This document shows positions 7,882-16,200 of a DNA stretch of 32,016 nt, one piece after another (position 1 is the first letter of the stretch; each line of letters opens with the position of its first letter). The stretch comes from Crocinitomicaceae bacterium (GTDB lineage Bacteria > Bacteroidota > Bacteroidia > Flavobacteriales_D > Crocinitomicaceae): contig JAGNZC010000023.1 of the NCBI GenBank assembly GCA_017984635.1, positions 9,124-41,139 of the forward strand, given 5' to 3'. The position numbers and the translations under genes are program-made. The notes beneath the pieces are model-generated. The model saw only the letters and a list, made by a program, of their open reading frames with translations. It did no database searches and had not been told where the DNA came from.

Positions 7882-8646
7882 TTATTCATTCAAAAAATTG
7901 AAAATATAGTTTTGAATTTCTTTTCTTTGACTGACATTTGCGTTGTCGTCCATTTCATTATGAGTTGTGTTTTCCAACTTAATTATTTTAATATCATACA
8001 TTTTAAGTTCTTTTTCTGAAGGTAAAACACCGTCATCGGCTGGTTGATCACTTGACCGTAATGAATATACTTTGATTTTTTTTGTTTTAGGCAAACTCAT
8101 TCTTCTATTGTCCAAAGTAATTATTTTCTCTACTATATTTGGATATTTCTGAGGAAAAAGAGCCGTCATATCACCTCCATTAGAATGTCCAATAATCGAA
8201 ATATGTTTATAGTCTAATTCAGGATTTGATTTTTTAAGTTCGTTGATAACGAATAAAATATTATCAGCACCCCGTTCCCAAAATGGACGTCTTACAATTT
8301 GAGGATTTCCTGCCAATGGTAATAAACTATCAGTGTTAAGTTCGTGTTGAATACTTACAACAAAAAATCCTTTTGAAGCCAAAAATTCTGTCAAATAGGA
8401 ATATGCTAAATAATCACCCCCTTTATTTTGTCCATATCCGTGACTGAAAATAACTAGTTTTTGTTTTCCAGAAATTTTTGAAGTCGGCTTATAAATGGCA
8501 ATTGGAATTTCTCTTTGTCTGATTTGATCAAATAAATTGAACGTGTCTAAACTAAATTCGAGTAGAGATTTGTGTTCAACTGATTGACCAAACAATGAAT
8601 TACTCATCAAAAATCCTAAAGTGAAAATGTAAAGTATTTTAATCAT
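7882..8646 (-). CDS. Exported alpha/beta hydrolase
   Basis: This is a 254-residue alpha/beta-hydrolase fold protein with an N-terminal signal peptide (about 1-21, ending SLFGQ), so it acts in the periplasm or outside. The oxyanion region is SHGYGQN (68-74). The nucleophile elbow is GHSNGG with Ser155. His229 (TTHNEMDD) is the likely catalytic His, and an Asp near 200 (SSDQPADDG) is a candidate acid. The N-terminal part resembles platelet-activating-factor acetylhydrolase/chlorophyllase-like or dienelactone-hydrolase-like members, in which short esters are cleaved, but the substrate is unknown. It begins 23 bp after the glycosyltransferase at 8670 on the same strand and may be the last gene of that operon. 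Confidence 0.8.
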   Translation of the reverse strand: MIKILYIFTLGFLMSNSLFGQSVEHKSLLEFSLDTFNLFDQIRQREIPIAIYKPTSKISGKQKLVIFSHGYGQNKGGDYLAYSYLTEFLASKGFFVVSIQHELNTDSLLPLAGNPQIVRRPFWERGADNILFVINELKKSNPELDYKHISIIGHSNGGDMTALFPQKYPNIVEKIITLDNRRMSLPKTKKIKVYSLRSSDQPADDGVLPSEKELKMYDIKIIKLENTTHNEMDDNANVSQRKEIQNYIFNFLNE

Positions 8647-8669
8647 TTGATTTCTCAGTATTAAAATTT

Positions 8670-9815
8670 CTATTGCAATTCAGTAATTCCGTTTACATCT
8701 TTTACCACCAATTCCTCAATCAACCTACAATTTTCTAATGTTGAAAATTGTTCATTTAACACCTTTTGTCGGGCATGAAATGTTTCAACACTAACAACCT
8801 TGTTTTTTAATCCGATGAAATGCATTTTATACGATTTTTCATCATTGGCCAATTGGCAAAATTCATCCAAATTCGTTCCTGTGAGCAATTGATCGTTCAT
8901 GAGAACATGTCCAGAACTTCCCAAACAGGCCAATAATTTTAGTTTAATTCCACTATTCATGGTTGAATAAAGCGTATGAATATGCGCTTGTTGAATCAAT
9001 TCATTGAGTGCTTGTTCGGATGGATTCGAGTGCAATTCAACGCCTTTTTGTTGGCATATTTGTTGGAGTTTCTTACTCGGATTTTTTCCAGAAATGATTA
9101 AATTAAAATCTGGTTCTAATAGAGAATCTAAGGTATTCATTAACCAAATTGCAGCCGTTTCATTTTCAACCACACTTAAATTACCATGAAATAAAGCGAA
9201 CCGTTTGGTGGTCTGCTGAACAGTATTGAAAGGTGGAATGGATGCAGGTAAAACAAAAACGTTGGAATGAAATTCCTGGAAAAATGATTGATCCGAACTT
9301 TTAATTGCCAAAACATACTGCGCTTTTTGTAGAATAGAAAGGTACCTTTTCAACTTGATTTTTTCCAACCAAAAAAATGCTTTTTTTAATGCCGAATGTT
9401 GGTGTTGTAATCCGTCATAATATTCATGCTCGATGTTGTGCATACGAACCATCGTGCAACGCCTAGCCAAGCTTGGATGTTCTAAGTAATAACAACAATG
9501 CAAACCTTCCAACAAAATGGGCGCATCATCTTGTAAAAGTTGGGCTAACAGGTGTTTGTTTTTTCTCGATTGTACGATGAAAGGCCGCATAGAAAATAAC
9601 TGCAGCAACGATTTTTTACGTTTGTAATAGATTACTTTCGCATACTTTTCAAGTTCACTCTGTTTTCCACGACCGTATTCAAAAACGTGAAGTGTTATAT
9701 TAAATCCTAACGATTTCAATGCTTTTATGCGGTAAAAAACATCAATTGCTCCGCCATAATCTGCTGGAAAAGGAACATCAAAAGCTACAATATGTATGTT
9801 TTTATTCTCCGGCAT
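8670..9815 (-). CDS. GT-B glycosyltransferase
   Basis: This 381-residue cytoplasmic protein looks like a GT-B-fold glycosyltransferase of the GT4/GT1 type. The N-terminal half begins with a beta strand and the loop PFPADYGGAIDVFYRIKAL, where the GG loop and following helix are typical of acceptor domains. The C-terminal half holds ALFHGNLS (a common entry to the sugar-nucleotide domain) and a segment KLKLLACLGSSGHVL, where classical members have an ExxxxxxxE motif. That motif is degraded here, so donor and activity are uncertain. Its start overlaps the end of the preceding glycosyltransferase by 14 bp, indicating translational coupling. Confidence 0.8.
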   Translation of the reverse strand: MPENKNIHIVAFDVPFPADYGGAIDVFYRIKALKSLGFNITLHVFEYGRGKQSELEKYAKVIYYKRKKSLLQLFSMRPFIVQSRKNKHLLAQLLQDDAPILLEGLHCCYYLEHPSLARRCTMVRMHNIEHEYYDGLQHQHSALKKAFFWLEKIKLKRYLSILQKAQYVLAIKSSDQSFFQEFHSNVFVLPASIPPFNTVQQTTKRFALFHGNLSVVENETAAIWLMNTLDSLLEPDFNLIISGKNPSKKLQQICQQKGVELHSNPSEQALNELIQQAHIHTLYSTMNSGIKLKLLACLGSSGHVLMNDQLLTGTNLDEFCQLANDEKSYKMHFIGLKNKVVSVETFHARQKVLNEQFSTLENCRLIEELVVKDVNGITELQ

Positions 9816-10917
9816 AAATTCGATTTAATACTTTTTTTTCGTGTTCCCAATTTTCTATTTGTGCCGCTTTTCTGCAATTTTCTTGTTGCATCTCCAGAAG
9901 ATTTTGATCGTTTTGGTAAACTTGAATCGCTTCTGCAAGGTTTGCAGGTGTTAAGTCACTTAATACAGTTCCAATTTCATAGTGTGCAACAATTGCTTTC
10001 ACTTCTACCAACGGCGTACAAATAATTGGGGTTGTAGCATGCATGTAATCAAACACTTTATTGGGAAGTGAGTTGGCATAATTCACATTGGTCGCTTTAT
10101 CTAATGTTAATCCAACAGAGGCATAATGCGTGTAATACATCATTTCAGCATACGGTCGTTTTCCAAAAAACAGTACTTTTTCTGTCAAGGCATGATCTGT
10201 AACGTATTGTTTTAATTGTGGAACAACATCGCCATCGCCTACAATCATCAAAACTGCTCCTTCACACAATGCAAGTGCTTGCACCGCTTCTTCAGCTCCA
10301 CGATCGATGTTGATTCCTGCTCCTTGCAAAATCACTAAAAATTTATCATCTGGAATGCCTAAGTCCTGTTTAGATGGCACTTCTTTAGGTTGCCACATCG
10401 GAGAAATATTTCGAACAACTTCCACTTTCTTTTTGTATTTATCTCCATACATTTTTGCTATCGACGCATTGACCGTATACACCTTTTTAAGCTTTGGGAA
10501 AATCCAAATTTCAATCGATTCCCAAATTTTTTGAACTTTTGGTCGGTTAATTAATTCGGGTACTTCGGTGAAATACTCATGTGAATCATACACCAATTCT
10601 AACGATGGCTTGAATTGAGATGCTGCATAACAAGGTAATAAAGTATCAAGGTCATTTGAAACCAATAAATGGTGCTTTTTGAACAATAAATAGAAAAACA
10701 ATCGAATGGAGAATTCGGCATAAAATGCTGGACCTTTATCAAACCACAACGGCAAACGTTTGGTCGCATAAGTTCTAGAATTCAAAGGCAAACTTGATTT
10801 TCTTTTGCGCCCAACCAAGGTAACTTGATATCCTTTTTCTACTAAAAAATGACATACTTTATCGACCCGGTTATCCGTATATAAATCATTTGTAACACAA
10901 ACGATAGCACGTTTCAT
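9802..10917 (-). CDS. GT-B glycosyltransferase, GT4-like
   Basis: A 371-residue glycosyltransferase that probably transfers a sugar from a nucleotide donor to a glycan or protein acceptor at the inner membrane face. It starts MKRAIVCVTNDLYTDNRVDK, the usual N-terminal strand-loop of this Bacteroidota group. Its C-terminal domain contains the signature SLPNKVFDYMHATTPI. The longest reading frame begins at 10977 inside the upstream gene. Two starts are credible: ATG 10917, which fits the family, and ATG 10932, which overlaps the PorP/SprF stop as TAATG and adds MKQLK. The second would be a classic coupled start. It is part of the 13117-7882 operon; the sugar and acceptor are unknown. Confidence 0.87.
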   Translation of the reverse strand: MKRAIVCVTNDLYTDNRVDKVCHFLVEKGYQVTLVGRKRKSSLPLNSRTYATKRLPLWFDKGPAFYAEFSIRLFFYLLFKKHHLLVSNDLDTLLPCYAASQFKPSLELVYDSHEYFTEVPELINRPKVQKIWESIEIWIFPKLKKVYTVNASIAKMYGDKYKKKVEVVRNISPMWQPKEVPSKQDLGIPDDKFLVILQGAGINIDRGAEEAVQALALCEGAVLMIVGDGDVVPQLKQYVTDHALTEKVLFFGKRPYAEMMYYTHYASVGLTLDKATNVNYANSLPNKVFDYMHATTPIICTPLVEVKAIVAHYEIGTVLSDLTPANLAEAIQVYQNDQNLLEMQQENCRKAAQIENWEHEKKVLNRIYAGE

Positions 10918-10931
10918 TTTCAATTGTTTCA

Positions 10932-11855
10932 TTAAAAAAGTGGGCATTTTAAGGTTCCAGTGTTTTCTGTTACGCATCCTGTAAATACAAGTGAAATTTC
11001 ATGCGAACTTCTCGCTTGATTGTTGATAGCTGACAACACAATATCTGCAGAATAATTCACGGTGAAGCGCGGATTTAATTTGATGCCTGCAAAAAGAATT
11101 AGGGCATCTGTATTTCTCCAGCCTAAACCTAAACTCAATCGTTTTTGAAAATCAAACATTCCTTGAATGTCAATTGCCACTGGTCCTGCAGGTGGAATCT
11201 TTAACAAAGCTGCAGGTAAAAGTGTAATTTTATCACTGACTTTTAAGCGTGTTCCAGCATACAATAAGGTGTGAAATCGAAAACGAGCATCTGTCCCAAA
11301 ATCTGTCCAACGACTGCGCAACAAATTATTCAAAACAAGACCAATGTAATAATTTTCACCATTCCACCAAGCACCAAAACTAGCATCCGGAAGTGTAAGA
11401 GAAAGTTCTTTTGATATAGTTGGGTCTGGAGCAATCGTAATGGATTTTGACGGATCGTAACCCATTTGAATGATTCCCGCATTCACACCTAAAGAAAGGC
11501 GTGTATTCTGTGAAAAATTAAAATGTCCTGCATAAGAAACACCGTAACGATTCGTGAAATAAGGTCCAATTTGATCGGCCTCAAAACGAATCCCAAAACC
11601 TTGTCGTGCACTTAAAAAATGCTGCCTCTTTGCAGGCAATGGTAGGGATAAATTAAAAAATCCACTTTTGGGAGCTCCGTCAAAACCAATCCATTGTAGT
11701 CTGACTAATGAATGTACTTCTAAGCAGGATTTTATACCAGCGTGAGCTGGGTTTAATGCAAAATGATTGGTTGACCATTGTGAATACTGTGGCATTTGCT
11801 GACTAAACAGCGAACAAGAAAAAACAATAAATACAACTACCAATAATTGTTTCAT
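10932..11855 (-). CDS. PorP/SprF family type IX secretion outer-membrane protein
   Basis: The 307-residue product has a signal peptide (about 1-18, ending SLFSQ), followed by the family hallmark QMPQYSQWSTNHFALNPAHAG. A series of amphipathic strands expected of an outer-membrane barrel follows (for example RYGVSYAGHFNF, LSLGVNAGIIQMGY, FTVNYSADIVLSA). PorP/SprF proteins are outer-membrane partners of T9SS. In Flavobacterium, SprF is needed to deliver the adhesin SprB, and other sprF-like genes lie next to genes for type B (CHU_C) cargo. Here the upstream neighbour is exactly such a cargo and its stop overlaps this start by 4 bp (ATGA), so this protein probably handles that cargo. Confidence 0.92.
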   Translation of the reverse strand: MKQLLVVVFIVFSCSLFSQQMPQYSQWSTNHFALNPAHAGIKSCLEVHSLVRLQWIGFDGAPKSGFFNLSLPLPAKRQHFLSARQGFGIRFEADQIGPYFTNRYGVSYAGHFNFSQNTRLSLGVNAGIIQMGYDPSKSITIAPDPTISKELSLTLPDASFGAWWNGENYYIGLVLNNLLRSRWTDFGTDARFRFHTLLYAGTRLKVSDKITLLPAALLKIPPAGPVAIDIQGMFDFQKRLSLGLGWRNTDALILFAGIKLNPRFTVNYSADIVLSAINNQARSSHEISLVFTGCVTENTGTLKCPLF

Positions 11856-13117
11856 CGCACTAAGTTTATATAGCCTTTCAACATTTCTTTTGATTCATCT
11901 CGAAGCTCAATGATATAGTAATAAACACCTTCAGCAGTTCCGCTTCCATCCCATTGTTTTTTTGAAGTATAGCCAATCGATTGATACACTTCTTGTCCCC
12001 AACGACTGAAAATTTTAACACTACAATTTGGATAGTTTTCTATCCCTAGAATTTCCCAAGTATCGTTTACGCCATCATTATTAGGAGAAAACGTCGTTGG
12101 AATAACTAATTTTTGAGCCACTGTAATTGTAACCGTTGCTTGTGCCGAACATCCATTTTCAACTGCAGTTAATGTATAGGTTGTTGTTGAAGGCGGAGTG
12201 GCTATTGGCTGTAAAATCGTTGCAGAACTTAAACCCGTTGTTGGCGACCAACTGAAATTAGATACTGAAGTTGAACCTTGCAATTGAACAGTGTTTCCAG
12301 CAGCAATTGATTGATTCGTTCCGGCAGAAACAGCTACAGTCTGAACGTTTATTGGTGCCGTTTGGGTTGTTATTACTTCTTTACAAAGTTGAAAACATTC
12401 CGTTTGAACAGCCAAAATATCTCCTTGATTTAAATTACTCGTTTGAAAAGTAGGCACACTCGTTGTAGCAACTACATTCCCATTGATTAACCAGTTAAAA
12501 TTTGAATTATTCGGACAATTTGAAATGGCAGCAGTAGCCGTAAAAACAGTTCCTTTACAGATGGATGCTGTTGTAGGTGAGAGTGTAATCGAAGGTTGAA
12601 TTCGATCCACCGCCGCTCCTGAAATTGCTACATTAAATGTTGCTTCCGCTGGAAAACTTGCTCCACCATTTTTATCACCTGAAACCACAAGATAATAAGT
12701 TGTATTTGCTGTTAAGCTAATAGCAGAAAGCGAAAAAGCACTCATTCCGTTGGAAACACAATTTCCAATCTGTGTATAAGAAGCAGAATTACATGGCAAA
12801 TTTGTTGCGATCAATGATGCTTGTAATAGCGAACCTTGCAACGGATTACTTTGAAAAACTAAATTTGAAAAATTCACTAAAACGGAACCCCCTTGAGCAT
12901 TTGTTGTGAATTTTAACCAAATCGTGTTTCTTGATGGGAAGCAAAAGGTAAAATCATCTTCACATCCACCACAAACAGTTTTTGTTGCACCAATATTGTT
13001 GAGTGTATACGTTGCATTTGGACAAATCTCCTTGGCATTCGTACAACCATCGTACATTTCCTGAGCGTTCAAGAAAGAGATGCTAAAAACAATAAAAAGG
13101 GAAGTAATAAATCGCAT
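11852..13117 (-). CDS. T9SS surface protein with CHU_C (type B) C-terminal domain
   Basis: This is a 421-residue exported protein with a signal peptide (1-18, ending FLNAQ). The N-terminal part (about 19-175) contains a Cys-rich start (CTNAKEICPN, CGGCEDDFTFC), resembling Bacteroidota domains that bind to or form surface fibres. Two Ig-like/PKD-like beta modules follow (about 175-330). The last 85 residues are a gliding-motility-associated C-terminal domain (VIPTTFSPNNDGVNDTWEI ... VKIFSRWGQEVY ... GVYYYIIEL ... GYINLVR), the type B sorting signal for T9SS. It heads the operon with PorP/SprF and two glycosyltransferases and has a strong consensus promoter. The ligand is unknown; adhesion is the likely role. 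Confidence 0.9.
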   Translation of the reverse strand: MRFITSLFIVFSISFLNAQEMYDGCTNAKEICPNATYTLNNIGATKTVCGGCEDDFTFCFPSRNTIWLKFTTNAQGGSVLVNFSNLVFQSNPLQGSLLQASLIATNLPCNSASYTQIGNCVSNGMSAFSLSAISLTANTTYYLVVSGDKNGGASFPAEATFNVAISGAAVDRIQPSITLSPTTASICKGTVFTATAAISNCPNNSNFNWLINGNVVATTSVPTFQTSNLNQGDILAVQTECFQLCKEVITTQTAPINVQTVAVSAGTNQSIAAGNTVQLQGSTSVSNFSWSPTTGLSSATILQPIATPPSTTTYTLTAVENGCSAQATVTITVAQKLVIPTTFSPNNDGVNDTWEILGIENYPNCSVKIFSRWGQEVYQSIGYTSKKQWDGSGTAEGVYYYIIELRDESKEMLKGYINLVR

Positions 13118-13138
13118 AGAATCGAATAAATTTTAGGA

Positions 13139-13171
13139 CAAATCTACAATTACTAAAATAATAATGACAAA
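13139..13171 (-). promoter_or_regulatory. Promoter of the CHU_C / PorP-SprF / glycosyltransferase operon
   Basis: On the minus strand TTTG (13168-13171), a 21-nt spacer and TAGATTTG (13139-13146) match both elements of the Bacteroidota sigma-A promoter exactly. The predicted start lies about 18 nt before the ATG at 13117. This is the best-matching promoter in the window. Confidence 0.55.
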
Positions 13172-13175
13172 TTTA

Positions 13176-13206
13176 TTGAGCTTAAAAACGAAGTTGATTA
13201 AATTTG
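13176..13206 (+). promoter_or_regulatory. Putative promoter of the barrel-repeat protein gene
   Basis: TTG (13176-13178), a 20-nt spacer and TAAATTTG (13199-13206, exact -7) lie back to back with the divergent operon promoter. The leader would be about 75 nt, longer than others here, and contains a TTGCAT/ATGCAA inverted repeat (13248-13267). Confidence 0.45.
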
Positions 13207-13287
13207 GCATACAATTTAGTGGTTAGAACGTTAAATTGCTGCAATAATTGCATGCTTTTTTATGCAAAACACTTTAAAAATGTTACG

Positions 13288-16200
13288 ATGAATAAAATAC
13301 TACTTTCTTTAAGCTTATTGCTTTCTTTCAACTTTATTGCACAAAAAGTTGACTACGATCATACATCAAAATGGTTTTTAGGATTCAACATAGGTGGAGC
13401 ATGGCAAACAACCGATGTCACCAATAAAACAAATCTTGGGTATGGTATAACAATTGGGAAATCATACAATTACGATTATGGTCGCATTTTATCGTTTGAT
13501 TTAAGAGCACGTTATTTGACGGGAAAGTGGAAAGGGCAAGATTTTGACACAACAGATTTAAGTAATTACACCATTACAAACGGAGTATTAGGAGATTATA
13601 ATAACACATATGGATATACAATCAATAATTTTGAAACAACTGTACATCGCTTAGGATTAGAATTAGTAATCCATGCAAATTCTTTCAAAGATCGTACGAA
13701 CATAGATCCATACATTTTTGGTGGTATTGGGTTAACGTGGCATCAAACGTATGGTGATTTACTAGATTTTAAAAGTTCTCAATCAGGTGGTTTGTATTAT
13801 TATGACCCATCTATTACCTATACACAAACAGATCTTACAACATTGATGGATGGAATTTTAGATACGCCATTAGATGGATCAATGAAAGACAAATTCCGTG
13901 TTGGATTTATGCCCAGTTTAGGCTTTGGCTTGGGGTATCAAATTGGGAAATACACAACATTTGGAATCGAACATAAAACGACGTTCACTTTAATTGATGA
14001 TTTTGATGGATACAGTAAAACGAGTAAATACAACGACATATATCATTACACATCACTTTACTTGAACTTTAGATTTAGAACAAATAACAACGTTGCTAGC
14101 AACACAACGAATTCAAATACCAATAGTTCAGGAAAAATAGACACATATACAACTGGCTCAAACGCTTGTCCAAAACCAACCATTCGCTTAGTATATCCAA
14201 GTGCGCCAAGTACATCCAATGTTAAAACAGAAACCTACCAATTGTCTACTGAAATCACAAACATTATTTTGAGTCAAGACATTGTATTCATGCAAAATGG
14301 AATTCCGATTCAAAATGGCCAATATAACGAACAAACTCGAAGATACACTGCCACTATCGTTTTAGTTCCAGGGCTTAATACATTTGAAGTAAGCGCTAAA
14401 AATCAATGCGGGGATGCTAAAAGCAATTTTGTAATCAATTACACACCATGTTTGCCGCCTACAGTAAGTTTTACAAATCCTCTAAATGCAAACGGAACAA
14501 CAGAAAATGCACAATACACCCTAACCGCAATGGTTTCCAACATGCAAAATGGACAGTTAACGCTTAAACATAATAATTTCAACCTAACCAATTATGCTTA
14601 TAATACTAACACTGGACTTGTACAAGCTACTGTTTCATTAAGCCCTGGATTGAATTCGTTCTTTATTGGAGGTAAAAATGAATGCGGGGATGTAACACAA
14701 ACAAGTTCTGTAAACTATACATTTTGTGCGGCACCTGCCATCACATTTATTCAACCAACAGTTGATGGTACTACTGTAAATTCAGCCCTATTTAATTTAA
14801 ATGCATTGATACAAAATGTAAACAACGGTACAATTATTCTTAAAATGAATAATAAGACAATTTCAAATCCAGCTTTCAATAAAAATACAGGAACATTAAC
14901 TGCTTCACTCAATTTAATTGCAGGTATTAATACCATTAGTATTACGAGTACAAATACATGCGGAACAGATACTAAAACGATTACAATTAATTACAAACAA
15001 TGTAATGCGCCACAAATTTCATTAGTGAACCCAACTAACGCAGTTACAACAACTAATAATCCAGCATTTAATTTAACTGCATTGGTACAAAATTCAACCA
15101 ACATTACCTTAACGAAAAACGGAAGTACAATTAATTACGATTTCAACAGTCAATCAGGTTCATTGCAAGCAACAACGACTTTAAGTCAAGGATCAAATAC
15201 ATTTGTGATTACTGGAATCAATACCTGTGGAACCGATGTTGAAACATTTACGGTAAATTACAATCCGTGTATTGCTCCGCAAGTTACATTGGTGAATCCA
15301 ACCAACGCAATCACAACAGCCAACAATACGGCATTTAACTTAGCTGCGCTGGTACAAAATTCAACCAACATTACCTTAACGAAAAACGGTAGTACAATTA
15401 ATTACAATTTCAACAGTCAATCAGGTTCATTGCAAGCAACAACGACTTTAAGTCAAGGATCAAATACATTTGTTGTAACTGCTATAAATCAATGTGGAAC
15501 TGATGTTGAAACATTTACGGTAAATTACAATCCGTGTGTTTTGCCGCAAATTTCATTGGTGAATCCTATGAATTCAAATTCCACAGTTAATAATCAAACT
15601 TTTAATTTAGCTGCTTTGGTTCAAAATTCCTCAAATATCACCTTGACGAAAAACGGTAGTACAATTAATTACAATTTCAACAGTCAATCAGGTTCATTGC
15701 AAGCAACAACGACTTTAAGTCAAGGATCAAATACATTTGTTGTAACTGCTATAAATCAATGTGGAACTGATGTTGAAACATTTACGGTAAATTACAATCC
15801 GTGTGTTTTGCCGCAAATTTCATTGGTGAATCCTATGAATTCAAATTCCACAGTTAATAATCAAACTTTTAATTTAGCTGCTTTGGTTCAAAATTCCTCA
15901 AATATCACCTTGACGAAAAACGGTAGTACAATCAATTACAATTTCAGCAACCAAACAGAATCATTACAAGCTTCAACACTATTGAACCAAGGTGCAAATA
16001 CGTTTGTCATCACTGCAATCAATGCGTGTGGAACCGATGTTGAAACATTTACTTTGAATTACAATCCATGTGTTACCCCTCAAGTTACCTTAGTGAATCC
16101 AAACGATGTGAATTATTCTACCAATAACCAAACTATTAACTTAACAGCTTTGGTATTGAATTCAACCAACACAACATTGACTAAAAACGGAAATGCAATT

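Noticed and set aside
13204..13287. N-terminal extension of the barrel-repeat protein from TTG 13204
   Set aside because: The extension is Cys-rich and would bury the signal peptide; ATG 13288 gives a standard signal peptide.
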